Assembly: GCF_041890415.1 (NCBI RefSeq)
Contig: NZ_CP169056.1
Coordinates: forward strand, 1,116,001 to 1,180,000
Source of the DNA: Pseudoxanthomonas koreensis_A
Lineage (GTDB): Bacteria; Pseudomonadota; Gammaproteobacteria; Xanthomonadales; Xanthomonadaceae
Direction: 5' to 3'
Length of the DNA stretch: 64,000 bases
Positions 1 through 11,356 of the stretch are shown one piece after another. The notes beneath the pieces are model-generated. The model was not told where the DNA came from, ran no database searches, and saw nothing but the letters and a program-made list of their open reading frames with translations. The stretch's first letter is position 1. Every line of letters begins with the position of its first letter. The translations under genes and the position numbers were made by a program.

Positions 1-19
1 GTGGCAGCGACCGGGGCAT
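1..19 (-). CDS. LysR-family transcriptional regulator, N-terminal fragment (runs off the left edge)
   Basis: An ATG on the minus strand at 19-17 opens the reading frame M-P-R-S-L-P before the window ends. Many LysR-type regulators of the GcvA/TrpI kind begin with a similar short basic stretch followed by PPLNALRAFE. In pseudomonads and xanthomonads a LysR-type regulator is commonly divergent from trpBA, and this frame is divergent from trpB. Only six codons are visible, so the call is an inference from position and a weak sequence resemblance. Confidence 0.4.
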
Positions 20-120
20 GTGTGAGTTTTTATCACACGAACGGCAGGTATTGTCGATTAAACACGCAGGCATCTGTGCGCTAGGCTGAGGGCCTGCCAC
101 CGTGCCCTGATGGATCCGCC
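20..120. promoter_or_regulatory. Divergent promoter region between the putative LysR gene and trpB
   Basis: This 101-bp gap separates the two divergent reading frames. It has an A/T-rich core at about 26-63 that contrasts with the G+C-rich surroundings, the usual place for a LysR-type T-N11-A operator. A weak sigma70-like pair for trpB is TTAAAC (58-63) and TAGGCT (82-87) with an 18-bp spacer. No trp leader peptide or attenuator hairpin is visible, so control by the divergent regulator is the simpler guess. Confidence 0.35.
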
Positions 121-1332
<1,212 letters not shown>

Positions 1333-1358
1333 CCCCCGACCAGGACCGGATGCCCGCC

Positions 1359-2162
1359 ATGAGCCGTATCGAAAACAAGTTTGCGCAGTTGCGCGCGCAG
1401 GGCCGCAAGGCGCTGATCCCCTTCATCACCTCCGGTGATCCCTCGCTGGAGGCCACCGTGCCGGTGATGCACGCGCTGGTGGAGGCCGGTGCGGACTGCA
1501 TCGAGCTGGGCGTGCCGTTCTCCGACCCGATGGCCGACGGCCCGGTGATCCAGCGCAGCTCCGAGCGCGCGCTGGCCCGCGGTGCCGACAGCGCCTACGT
1601 GCGCGAATGCGTGCGCCGCTTCCGCGAACGCGATGCCCACACCCCGGTGGTGCTGATGGGCTATCTCAACCCGGTGGAGATCCGTGGCGCCGCGGCGTAT
1701 GCCGCCGACGCGGTGGCCGCCGGCATCGACGGCGTGTTGCTGGTGGACCTGCCGCCGGAAGAGGCGGCCGATTTCCTGGAGCCGTTCGGCCGCGCCGGGC
1801 TGGCCCTGGTGATGCTGGCCTCGCCGACCACGCCGCCGGAGCGCGCGGCGATGCTGTGCGCCAGCGCGCAGGGGTACCTGTACTACGTCAGCTATGCCGG
1901 TGTGACCGGCGCCGACCGGCTGGATGCGGGCGAGGCCGGCAAGCACCTGCAGGCGCTGCGCGCGCAGGCCAGGGTGCCGGTGGTGGCCGGGTTCGGGATC
2001 AAGGATGCAGCCAGCGCCGCGGCGATGGCGTGCGATGCCGATGGCGTGGTGGTCGGCAGCGCACTGGTCTCGGCGATGGATGGCGCGGCTGATGCCGCCG
2101 AGGCCGCGCGCCGCGCCGGCGCGTTCCTGGCACCGCTGCGGCAGGCACTGGACGCGGGCTGA
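1359..2162 (+). CDS. trpA: Tryptophan synthase alpha chain
   Basis: TrpA cleaves indole-3-glycerol phosphate to indole and glyceraldehyde-3-phosphate and channels indole to TrpB. From the ATG at 1359 the protein is 267 residues, the usual length, and the catalytic acids fall at E49 and D60, the same numbering as in the enteric enzyme. An in-frame ATG at 1350 would add three residues. An AGGA at 1342-1345 is rather close to 1350 and rather far from 1359, so the start is uncertain by three codons. In many xanthomonads accD follows trpA; here the next gene is the convergent ogt, so the neighbourhood differs. Confidence 0.97.
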   Translation: MSRIENKFAQLRAQGRKALIPFITSGDPSLEATVPVMHALVEAGADCIELGVPFSDPMADGPVIQRSSERALARGADSAYVRECVRRFRERDAHTPVVLMGYLNPVEIRGAAAYAADAVAAGIDGVLLVDLPPEEAADFLEPFGRAGLALVMLASPTTPPERAAMLCASAQGYLYYVSYAGVTGADRLDAGEAGKHLQALRAQARVPVVAGFGIKDAASAAAMACDADGVVVGSALVSAMDGAADAAEAARRAGAFLAPLRQALDAG

Positions 2163-2169
2163 CGCTGCA

Positions 2170-2195
2170 GCATCGCCTCTCGGGCGATGCCTTTG
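2170..2195. terminator. Probable bidirectional terminator between trpA and ogt
   Basis: Two perfect 8-base arms, GCATCGCC at 2170-2177 and GGCGATGC at 2183-2190, enclose a 5-base loop and are followed by CTTT. The site lies in the 37-bp gap between two convergent genes. The T tract is short, so intrinsic termination may be partial. Confidence 0.5.
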
Positions 2196-2199
2196 CGGC

Positions 2200-2709
2200 T
2201 CACTCAAACAGGTCCGGCGCGGGCCCCGTGCGCGGCAGCGCCCCTTCCAGTTCCAGCAAAAAGCGCTTGGTCGGCAGGCCGCCGCTGAAGCCGGTGAGTG
2301 CGCCATTGGCGCCGATCACCCGATGACAGGGCAGGACGATGGGCAGCGGGTTGCGGCCATTGGCCGCGCCGACCGCGCGGGTTGCGGTGGGCCGGCCCAG
2401 TTGCGCGGCCAGTTGCGCGTAGCTGACCGTGCGGCCGAAGGCAATGGTGGCCAGCGCGAACCACACCTGGCGCTGGAACGGCGTGCCCTGCGGAGCCAGC
2501 GGCAGGTCGAACACGCGCCGGCGCCCGGCAAAGTAGTCGTCCAGTTGCGCGCGGGCCCGGTCCAGCAGCGGGTGGTCGCCGCGCTGCCAGCCATCGCGAG
2601 GCAGGAACCAGCGATCAGCCGGAAACTCGATCGCATGCAGGCCGGCGTCGCCGGTTGCGATGGTCAGGGTGCCGACCGGGCTGTCGATGTCACGGTAGTA
2701 GATGGTCAT
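2200..2709 (-). CDS. ogt: Methylated-DNA--[protein]-cysteine S-methyltransferase
   Basis: This suicide enzyme transfers the alkyl group from O6-alkylguanine in DNA to its own cysteine. The 169-residue protein carries the acceptor motif PCHRV with C128, preceded by the DNA-binding helix region (TVSYAQLAAQLGRPTATRAVG, split here as TVSYAQLAAQ at 94-103) and followed by the asparagine-hinge/active-site segment RVIGANGALTGFSGG. The ATG at 2709 starts the protein at its family N terminus. It lies 34 bp downstream of the Ada-AlkA fusion gene on the same strand, so the two probably form one alkylation-response operon. The separate methyltransferase complements the fusion, which lacks this domain. 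Confidence 0.95.
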   Translation of the reverse strand: MTIYYRDIDSPVGTLTIATGDAGLHAIEFPADRWFLPRDGWQRGDHPLLDRARAQLDDYFAGRRRVFDLPLAPQGTPFQRQVWFALATIAFGRTVSYAQLAAQLGRPTATRAVGAANGRNPLPIVLPCHRVIGANGALTGFSGGLPTKRFLLELEGALPRTGPAPDLFE

Positions 2710-2743
2710 CGGCGTGCTCCCCTGGGTGCGTTCCTGGGTGCGT

Positions 2744-4273
2744 TCATCGGGATGCTCTGGCGGAGGCGGCGCGCGCGATGGCGTCGCGCCACAGGTGGAT
2801 GACGGCGTAGCCACGCCAGGGTCGCCATGCCTGGGCACGGTCGCGCAGTGCCCGCGTTCCCAGCCGCTGGCCGTCACCTCCGGCAATCTTCTGCAGCACC
2901 AGATCCTCGGCCGGGAACGCATCGGGATGGCCGAGCGCGCGCAAGGCCAGGTAGTGCGCGGTCCACGGGCCGATCCCGGGCAACGCGGTCCAGGCGGCGG
3001 TGAAATCCTCCAGGGTGCGGTCGGCGCGGAAGTCGACCCGTTCGTCCAGCAAGGCCGCGGCCACGCCGCGCAGGGTGTCGGCACGCGCACCGGTCAGGCC
3101 CAGGCCGTGCAGGTCGCCGTGGGCCAGCGTGGCCGGCGTGGGGAACAGGTGCGACAGGCCGGGCGCACCGGCGATGTCCACCGCCTGCCCATGGCGCTGC
3201 ACCAGCCTGGTGGCCACGGTGCGTGCGGCGGCCACGCTGACCTGCTGGCCGATCACCGCACGCGCGGCGATTTCGAAACCATCCCAGCCGCTGGGCAGGC
3301 GCAGGCCCGGGCGCTGGCGCAGCAGCGGGCGCAGGCGGGGATCGGCCGAAAGCGCGGCCGCGATCGCGTGCGGGTCGGCATCCAGGTCGAACATGCGCCG
3401 CACCCGCTGCACCGTTGCAGCCAACTGCGCAGGTGCCACGCCATGCAGCGCCAGCCGCAGCGCATGGGTGGCGCCATCGCGTCCTGCGGGCCATGCGCAG
3501 ACCTGCAGCCACGCGGGGGCGTCAGCACTGCCGATCGCGCGTGCATAGCTGCGCGCATCCACCACCTCCACCCCGGGCAGGGCGCGGTCACGCAGGAAAT
3601 CCAGCATCGCCGCCAGGTCGTACGGCGGCCGATACCCGAGTTTCAGGACAAGTGGACGGTCATGGGCGACATCGCCTGCGTGCGCCGGTTCGCGCGCGCG
3701 CCGGCGCAGGTCGCGCGGCGGCATGCGGTAGGCATCGAGGAAGGCGGCGTTGAAGCGGCGCAGGCTGGCAAAGCCGGCGGCCTGCGCCACTTCGGTGACG
3801 GGCAGTGCGGTCTCGGTCAGCAACTGCTTGGCAAACAGCAGGCGGCGGGTGCCGTGCACCCCCGCCGGGGCCGCACCCAGGCGCTGCACGAACAGGCGGC
3901 GCAACTGGCGCTCGCCCAGGTGCAGGCGCGTGGCCAGGTCGGCCAGCCGGTGTTCGGCAAGAAAACCGTGGTCGATCAGCTTCAGGGCGCGGGCCACGGT
4001 CTCGTCGCTGCGGCGCCAGGTGCCTTCGGCCGGCGCCAGTTCCGGCCTGCAGCGCAGGCAGGGGCGGAAGCCCGCAGCCTCGGCCGCGGCGGCGCTGGGG
4101 TAGTAGTCCACGTTCTCGCGCCGGGGCGGTGGTGCGGGGCAGACGGGCCGGCAGTAGATGCCGGTGCTGCGCACGGCAGTGAAGAACACCCCGTCGAAGC
4201 GCGGATCCCGGCTCAGCCTTGCGCGCTCGCAGGCGTGCTGGTCGGGCAGGGTGGGGATGGGTGGGGAGGTCAT
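2744..4273 (-). CDS. alkA: Ada-type regulator fused to an AlkA 3-methyladenine DNA glycosylase
   Basis: The 509-residue product has three parts. Residues 1-80 form an Ada metal-binding domain with four zinc-type cysteines C41, C45, C72 and C75. In Ada the first of these accepts methyl groups from DNA phosphotriesters. Residues about 85-190 form an AraC-type helix-turn-helix. Residues about 205-500 are an AlkA-type glycosylase with IGQQVS at 341-346, the helix-hairpin-helix core LPGIGPWTAHY at 431-441, and the expected catalytic aspartate at D457 in PAEDLVL. The O6-methylguanine transferase domain of enteric Ada is missing and is supplied by the adjacent ogt. The protein is probably both sensor/activator and base-excision enzyme, removing 3-methyladenine and related lesions. 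Such fusions are known in proteobacteria. Confidence 0.93.
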   Translation of the reverse strand: MTSPPIPTLPDQHACERARLSRDPRFDGVFFTAVRSTGIYCRPVCPAPPPRRENVDYYPSAAAAEAAGFRPCLRCRPELAPAEGTWRRSDETVARALKLIDHGFLAEHRLADLATRLHLGERQLRRLFVQRLGAAPAGVHGTRRLLFAKQLLTETALPVTEVAQAAGFASLRRFNAAFLDAYRMPPRDLRRRAREPAHAGDVAHDRPLVLKLGYRPPYDLAAMLDFLRDRALPGVEVVDARSYARAIGSADAPAWLQVCAWPAGRDGATHALRLALHGVAPAQLAATVQRVRRMFDLDADPHAIAAALSADPRLRPLLRQRPGLRLPSGWDGFEIAARAVIGQQVSVAAARTVATRLVQRHGQAVDIAGAPGLSHLFPTPATLAHGDLHGLGLTGARADTLRGVAAALLDERVDFRADRTLEDFTAAWTALPGIGPWTAHYLALRALGHPDAFPAEDLVLQKIAGGDGQRLGTRALRDRAQAWRPWRGYAVIHLWRDAIARAASARASR

Positions 4274-4414
4274 GGATGCAGGCTAGCACCGCGGCCCGGC
4301 CGCGACTGGCCGTTTTCGGACATGTATGCAGGGGCTGACGATCAGCTGAAGCGGCCGGCTGGTGTCACGCCCTGCGCGCTGTGTCCGCGCTATAACCCGG
4401 GGCAGGTCATGCAC

Positions 4415-4882
4415 ATGGAGCACAAGGTCATGGCAGTCACCACACGGGCCGGCCTGGCGGTGCTGCTGCTGGCGGCCACCATGCTGGCCAGTGCCGCGGC
4501 ATTGGCGCAGTCGGTGCGGCCCAACCGCTACGGCACCGGGCCGGCGACGACCGGCAGCGACGCGCGCAGCACCTACCAGCGACAACGCGCACTGGCCGAT
4601 GACGCCGAATCCAACCGGGCCGAGGCGGTTGGCCGCGCAGAGCGCGACCGGATCGCGGTGGCCATCGATTCCAACCGCCAGCGCATGCAAGCAGATCGCG
4701 CCCGTACCGACCGCCGCCGCGCGCATGCATCCCCCGCCGAGGCCGAGCGCCTGCGCCTGGACTTCGAACAACGCCGCCTGGCCTACGAGCGCCAGCGCGA
4801 GGACCTGGAGCGCCAGCGCGCCGAGGCCGAGTCGACGCGGGCTAACCCACAGCCACCGCCACCACCGCCGCCGCGACGCTGA
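4415..4882 (+). CDS. Secreted Arg/Glu-rich protein with a polyproline C terminus, function unknown
   Basis: The product is about 155 residues. It begins with a clear Sec signal peptide ending near LASAAALAQ. The mature part is a long, highly charged, probably helical or coiled-coil stretch rich in Arg, Glu and Gln, and the C terminus has seven consecutive prolines followed by RR. ATGs occur at 4409, 4415 and 4430. The one at 4415 sits 8 bases after the purine-rich GGGGCAGG and leaves a normal signal peptide. No enzymatic motif is recognisable. A periplasmic structural or scaffold role is only a guess. It is divergent from the Ada-AlkA gene and is followed by a MAPEG protein. Confidence 0.65.
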   Translation: MEHKVMAVTTRAGLAVLLLAATMLASAAALAQSVRPNRYGTGPATTGSDARSTYQRQRALADDAESNRAEAVGRAERDRIAVAIDSNRQRMQADRARTDRRRAHASPAEAERLRLDFEQRRLAYERQREDLERQRAEAESTRANPQPPPPPPPRR

Positions 4883-5011
4883 GCGCTGCGTCGCTGGTCG
4901 GCCCGGTGCCGGCGCGCGGTGCGGCAAGCGCGGTGCGCTTGCGCCATCCCGGCATGCCAGCGGGGGCTGCTAGGCTTGCTGCACGTCGGCCAGCGCGCAT
5001 GGAGAAGCATC

Positions 5012-5404
5012 GTGGAGATCGAGATCCGGTACCTGGCCTGGGCCATCGTGCTCGGCTTCGCGCAACTGTTGTTGGCCAGCGCCCTGATCACGCGGCAGCG
5101 TGGCCTGGCCTGGGATGTCGGTCCGCGTGACGGCGAGGCCGGGCCGTTGCCTCCGCTGGCCGGGCGCGCACAGCGGGCCCAGCACAATTTCCTGGAGACG
5201 TTCCCGTTCTTTGCCGCCGCGGTGCTGGCGGTGGCCTGGAGCGAGCGCACCGATGCGTACACCGCACTGGGCGTGCAGCTCTATTTCTGGTCGCGCCTGG
5301 CCTACGTGCCGCTGTACCTGTCCGGCGTGCGTTACCTGCGTTCGCTGGCATGGACGCTGGCGATGGCCGGCCTGGCGCTGGTGCTGTGGCCGCTGCTGTC
5401 CTGA
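5012..5404 (+). CDS. MAPEG-family integral membrane protein
   Basis: The 130-residue product has four hydrophobic segments and the MAPEG signature around RAQRAQHNFLETFPFF. This superfamily includes microsomal glutathione transferases and relatives; the bacterial members are mostly uncharacterised. The GTG at 5012 is chosen because GGAG at 5001-5004 lies 7 bases upstream and the protein then starts directly with its first membrane helix. No glutathione partner is encoded nearby, so the substrate cannot be inferred. Confidence 0.85.
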   Translation: MEIEIRYLAWAIVLGFAQLLLASALITRQRGLAWDVGPRDGEAGPLPPLAGRAQRAQHNFLETFPFFAAAVLAVAWSERTDAYTALGVQLYFWSRLAYVPLYLSGVRYLRSLAWTLAMAGLALVLWPLLS

Positions 5405-5488
5405 GCCGCCACCACGTTCATCGCCGGTTGTCCGCGCCGCCGGGGCAGCGCCTAGACTGTGCGTCTTCCGCTCCCCCGTAACCTGTCC

Positions 5489-6679
5489 GTGCCGCCACCT
5501 TCCTTCCTGCATCGTTTCCATGGCGCTCGCGCCGGCTGCCTGATCACCTGCCTGCTGTTGCTGGGCGCGTGTGGCGGGCAACAGCAAGCCCCCGCCCCCG
5601 AAGTCGAGACCCAGACGGTGGCCTCGCCGGAGGAGGGTGGTGCGGTGAGCCGCGCGCCGATGCCGGAGGAGTCCGTTCCCGCGCCTGCGCCCGTGCCTGC
5701 GCCCAAGGAAAAGGCGGCGGACTGGTCGCCGGTGGAGCTGGTCTCCGGCCAGGCGTGGATCGACTGCGCCCTGGACTACCGCCGCGGCGATGGCGAGCCG
5801 CTGCCCGCGCCCACCCGCGAGAATCTGCGGCAGCTGCTGGAGCCGTGCGTGGAAGGCGATGTCCTGCGCCTGCGCTGGCGCGGCAAGATCGCCAGCGACT
5901 TCACCACCCTGGTGGAGCGGGTGACCCGGGTAGCCGACGCCCTGGGCATCGGCAATCGGGTACTGGACCTGGATTCCACCGGCGGCCAGGTCGAGGATGC
6001 GATCCGCGCCGGAGACTGGATCGGCCGCCACCACTGGACCCTGTGGGTACGCGAGGACTCGCTGTGCCACAGCGCCTGCGTGTTCGTCCTGGCCGGCGGC
6101 GACAGCCGCATGCTGGCCGGGCGGGTGGGCATCCACCGGATCATCCGGCTCAGTTCCACCGCGACCAACCGCGAGGAGCTGAACACCGAGCTGCAGGCCG
6201 TGTACGCCACCGTGCGCGCCTACCTGGAGCGCAACGGTGCATCGCCGCTGCTGGCCGACGTGATGAAGACCGTGCCCAACCGCAGCCTGCGCCTGCTCAC
6301 CACCGACGAACTGCGCGTGTATGGCCTGGACGGCAACAACGCCGCGCAGGACGACCTGGACCGGGTGCGCCTGCTGGACAAGTGCGGTGACGACTTCATG
6401 CACCGGCGCGATGCTTGGGTGCGTGCATTCCACGAGCGTTGCCGCGACGAGAGCGAACTCCACGCACTCAACAGCTGCGGCCTGGAACTGCGCCGTGGCT
6501 TTGGTTTTCCGGACGAGGACTGTCCGGCGGAAAGTCCCCTGGCCGAGTTCAATGCGCTGGCCGAGGTGCCGGCGGACGCGGCCGAAGCGGTGGTCGAGGA
6601 GGCCGCCGTCCAGCCCGCTGCCGCAGCCGTTCCGGCGGCCACCGCAGGCGATCCGGCACTGCTGCGTCCGGGCGGCTGA
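5489..6679 (+). CDS. Lipoprotein with a ClpP/crotonase-like Ser-His domain (COG3904-like)
   Basis: An N-terminal hydrophobic stretch ends in the lipobox LLGAC, so the product is probably a lipid-anchored envelope protein of about 396 residues. After a Pro/Glu-rich linker comes a domain with DSTGGQVEDA followed by CHSACVFVLAGG and GRVGIHR. This spacing matches predicted periplasmic ClpP-like proteins (COG3904), in which the SAC serine and the later histidine are candidate catalytic residues. The C terminus is low-complexity Ala/Glu/Pro. An in-frame GTG at 5459 is also possible. The GTG at 5489 is preferred because TAGACT at 5453-5458 looks like a -10 box and the signal peptide length is then normal. 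Proteolytic activity is inferred, not shown. Confidence 0.75.
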   Translation: MPPPSFLHRFHGARAGCLITCLLLLGACGGQQQAPAPEVETQTVASPEEGGAVSRAPMPEESVPAPAPVPAPKEKAADWSPVELVSGQAWIDCALDYRRGDGEPLPAPTRENLRQLLEPCVEGDVLRLRWRGKIASDFTTLVERVTRVADALGIGNRVLDLDSTGGQVEDAIRAGDWIGRHHWTLWVREDSLCHSACVFVLAGGDSRMLAGRVGIHRIIRLSSTATNREELNTELQAVYATVRAYLERNGASPLLADVMKTVPNRSLRLLTTDELRVYGLDGNNAAQDDLDRVRLLDKCGDDFMHRRDAWVRAFHERCRDESELHALNSCGLELRRGFGFPDEDCPAESPLAEFNALAEVPADAAEAVVEEAAVQPAAAAVPAATAGDPALLRPGG

Positions 6680-6863
6680 TCCCGCGCCGCAGCGGCCTGC
6701 CGGCGCACATGCCGCGTCCCCGCCGGCGCCGGCCGGTCCGGTCGGCGCTGAATGCTTGCAGTGGTCCGCACCGCCCCGGACGCGACAAAGCCCCGCCCGG
6801 CAGCGCACAATGGCGCCTTTCGCATACCCGCCGCGCCGTCCTGGCGCTGCCGCCGGAGCCCGG

Positions 6864-8759
<1,896 letters not shown>

Positions 8760-8906
8760 CCGTATCGCGCGCGCTGCGGGCATTGCCGCACCGCGCTGCT
8801 GGATGAACGTTTCCGCGTTGCCGCCCCTGTCCCGGGGTGTTCCGGCCTGCGCTCATGCAGCGGCCGGCCGATATCATGTACGGGCGGCCGGGGAGGCCGC
8901 TGGGGA

Positions 8907-10598
8907 ATGCAGATGGGAATCACGTCGCGCCGCGTCGCCGGTGCACGCCGGTGGTGCATGCACGTGGCGCTGCTGCTGCTGGCAGGGGCGTGGGTGCTGC
9001 CGGTCCAGGCAAGCCCTGCCGGCGCGCAGCAGGCCCCGCGCTACCTGATGGCCGGTGCTCCGGCGACCGGACCGGCACCGAGCAGGGCCTGTGAGCCGGA
9101 GATGCTTGCGCGGCTGGACCAGCACGCAGAGGTGCCGCCGCCGCCGGGGGGATGGCCCGGCGTGCCGCAGGCGGTGGAAGTGTTCAACGTGTTCGCCGGC
9201 GAGGTGATGGTCGGCCATGGCGAACAGGCGATCTGCGGCCGCCTGCATGATGCGCGCACCCTCGATACCCGCTTCCTTGCGGGCGTGGGCATGGTGCTGG
9301 TGCCGCCGGCAGGTGACATGCAGCCGATCCGGGTGGCCTGGGCCGCGCCGCTGCAGGCGCACTGGGTGCCGACGGTGCGGGTTGGCGCACCCAGCCAGGT
9401 GCACCAGATGGACACCGCGCGCCTGATGGTGCGCATCGCCAGCCTGTCGGTGGCCAACGCACTGGCGTTTGCCGCGTTGATGGGCTTCCTGAGCGCGCGC
9501 GACCGCGTGTTCCTGGGCCACGCCGTGCTGTGCGTGCTGGTGATGCTGTGGCAGGCCGTGCTCAGCGGGCTCAGCGGCTATCCGGTGCCGTGGCTGCCGG
9601 TGGACGAACACGCCTCGCGCTGGCTGCTGGCATTCACCTGCATGGGGCTGAGCGCGCTGTTGTACGTGCTGTGGCAACTGGCGGGCGTGCGCAGCAGGTC
9701 GCATGCGTTGCGGGTGTACCTGCTGCGGGCGCTGGCGGGCTTCTGGCTGCTGGGCGCGGCGGCCGCGGCGTGGCTGCCGCTGCACCTGCTGGGCATGTTT
9801 GCCGACGGCGTGGAGATCGCCTTCCGGGTGGCCAGTGTGGTGCTGTTCCTGGTCGGCGTGTACATGGCACGGCAACGGCGCGCCAATGCGCTGGTGGGGC
9901 TGCTCGCGATCGCGCCGTTCCTGGTGATGTCGGCCCTGGAAATCGCCGACAGCCGCTACCTGGTCGCATTCCGGGTGGAAATGATCCAGTTGTCGATCAC
10001 CTGGTTCCTGATCATGAGCGCCTATGCCCTGAACCTGCGCCTGGGGAGCCTGCGCCGGCAACGCGACGAGATGCAGGCGCTGGTCGATACCGACGCATTG
10101 ACCGGGCTGGCCAACCGCCGTGCCGGGCGCGCGCGCCTGGCGGCCCATGTCGAGCATGCGACCACGCACGGCGGCGCGCTCACGGTGGCGTTCCTGGATA
10201 TCGACCGGTTCAAGGCCATCAACGATGTCTACGGCCATTCGGTTGGCGACCAGGTGCTGGTGGCGGTGGCACAGACCCTGTCGGCCGGGGTGCGGGATGC
10301 CGCCGACGCGGCGCGCATCGGCGGCGAGGAGTTCCTGATGATGCTGCCCGGGGTGGACACCGCCGCGTCGATGGAACGGATGGAGGCGGTGCGCGCCCAG
10401 GTGCCGCTGGCGGTGGCCCGGCTCGGCCTGCCCGGGCTGACCGCGACGATCAGCATCGGCGTGGCCACCCTGCACCCGCACGATGCCGGCCCCGACGCGC
10501 TGCTGGCCCGCGCCGACGCTGCGATGTACCAGGCCAAGCGCGGCGGCCGCGACCGGGTCGTTGCCGCAGGGCCACCCGGCGCCGAGAATGGTGCATGA
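8907..10598 (+). CDS. Diguanylate cyclase with a periplasmic domain and a seven-helix membrane sensor
   Basis: The product is predicted to make cyclic di-GMP. The 563-residue protein has a signal peptide (about 1-36), a periplasmic domain of roughly 140 residues, seven hydrophobic helices from about 175 to 377 (7TM-DISM-like architecture), a short coiled linker, and a C-terminal GGDEF domain with an active-site GGEEF at 472-476. The upstream inhibitory RxxD site is replaced by DAAD, so product inhibition through that site is unlikely. A second ATG at 8913 has GGGGA 6 bases upstream and is an equal candidate. The stop codon overlaps the ATG of rluF by 4 bases, implying translational coupling. 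Confidence 0.9.
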   Translation: MQMGITSRRVAGARRWCMHVALLLLAGAWVLPVQASPAGAQQAPRYLMAGAPATGPAPSRACEPEMLARLDQHAEVPPPPGGWPGVPQAVEVFNVFAGEVMVGHGEQAICGRLHDARTLDTRFLAGVGMVLVPPAGDMQPIRVAWAAPLQAHWVPTVRVGAPSQVHQMDTARLMVRIASLSVANALAFAALMGFLSARDRVFLGHAVLCVLVMLWQAVLSGLSGYPVPWLPVDEHASRWLLAFTCMGLSALLYVLWQLAGVRSRSHALRVYLLRALAGFWLLGAAAAAWLPLHLLGMFADGVEIAFRVASVVLFLVGVYMARQRRANALVGLLAIAPFLVMSALEIADSRYLVAFRVEMIQLSITWFLIMSAYALNLRLGSLRRQRDEMQALVDTDALTGLANRRAGRARLAAHVEHATTHGGALTVAFLDIDRFKAINDVYGHSVGDQVLVAVAQTLSAGVRDAADAARIGGEEFLMMLPGVDTAASMERMEAVRAQVPLAVARLGLPGLTATISIGVATLHPHDAGPDALLARADAAMYQAKRGGRDRVVAAGPPGAENGA

Positions 10599-11314
10599 CC
10601 ACCCGCCTCAACAAGCACATCGCCGGTACCGGGTTCTGTTCGCGTCGCGAGGCCGATCGCCTGATCGCCGCGCGCCGGGTCAGCGTCAACGGCCAGCCGG
10701 CCGGTACCGGCGCGGAAGTGGGCGAGGACGACGTGGTGCTCGTGGACGGGCAGCCGCTGCGTGCACGCACGGCCCGTCCCGGCCGCCGCCGCCACGTGTA
10801 CATCGCGCTCAACAAGCCGGTGGGCGTGACCTGCACCACCGAGCAGGACGTCAAGGGCAACATCGTCGATTTCGTCGGCCACGAGCAGCGCATCTTCCCG
10901 GTGGGGCGGCTGGACAAGGACTCCGAAGGGCTGATCCTGCTGACCAGCAACGGCGACATCGTCAACCGCATCCTGCGCGCCGAAAGCGGCCACCAGAAGG
11001 AATACCTGGTCGCGGTGAACAAGCCGGTCACCGACGAATTCCTGCGCGGCATGGCGCGTGGCGTGCCGGTCCATGGGCAGATGACCCTGCCGTGCCGCAC
11101 CGCGCGCATTGCAAGGTTCGGCTTCCGGATCATCCTGCAGCAGGGCCTGAACCGGCAGATCCGGCTGATGGCCGCGGCCTTCGGCTACCGGGTGACCCAG
11201 TTGCGGCGGGTGCGCATCGACAACATCTCGCTCGGTGCACTCAAGCCGGGGCAGTGGCGCAACCTGAGCGATGCCGAACTGCACGGGCTGTTGCCGGAGT
11301 TCAGCGACTGGTGA
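10595..11314 (+). CDS. rluF: 23S rRNA pseudouridine synthase, RluF type
   Basis: The enzyme isomerises uridine to pseudouridine in 23S rRNA; RluF of E. coli acts at U2604 and also on a tRNA-Tyr. The 239-residue product has an S4 RNA-binding domain (about 3-50) and the RsuA-family catalytic motif GRLDKDSEGL with the catalytic aspartate D107. The stretch NIVDFVGHEQRIFPVGRLDK and the later GLNRQIRLM closely resemble RluF rather than RluB or RluE. Its ATG (10595-10597) overlaps the TGA of the upstream cyclase gene, an unusual partner for an rRNA modification enzyme. Confidence 0.9.
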   Translation: MTTRLNKHIAGTGFCSRREADRLIAARRVSVNGQPAGTGAEVGEDDVVLVDGQPLRARTARPGRRRHVYIALNKPVGVTCTTEQDVKGNIVDFVGHEQRIFPVGRLDKDSEGLILLTSNGDIVNRILRAESGHQKEYLVAVNKPVTDEFLRGMARGVPVHGQMTLPCRTARIARFGFRIILQQGLNRQIRLMAAAFGYRVTQLRRVRIDNISLGALKPGQWRNLSDAELHGLLPEFSDW

Positions 11315-11356
11315 GGCGCTGGCCGGACACGCCCGGATGCCCGTGCGCCGGCGCGC

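Noticed and set aside
11315..11356. Possible terminator between rluF and the convergent EamA gene
   Set aside because: No stem of useful length followed by a T tract is visible in the 42-bp gap.
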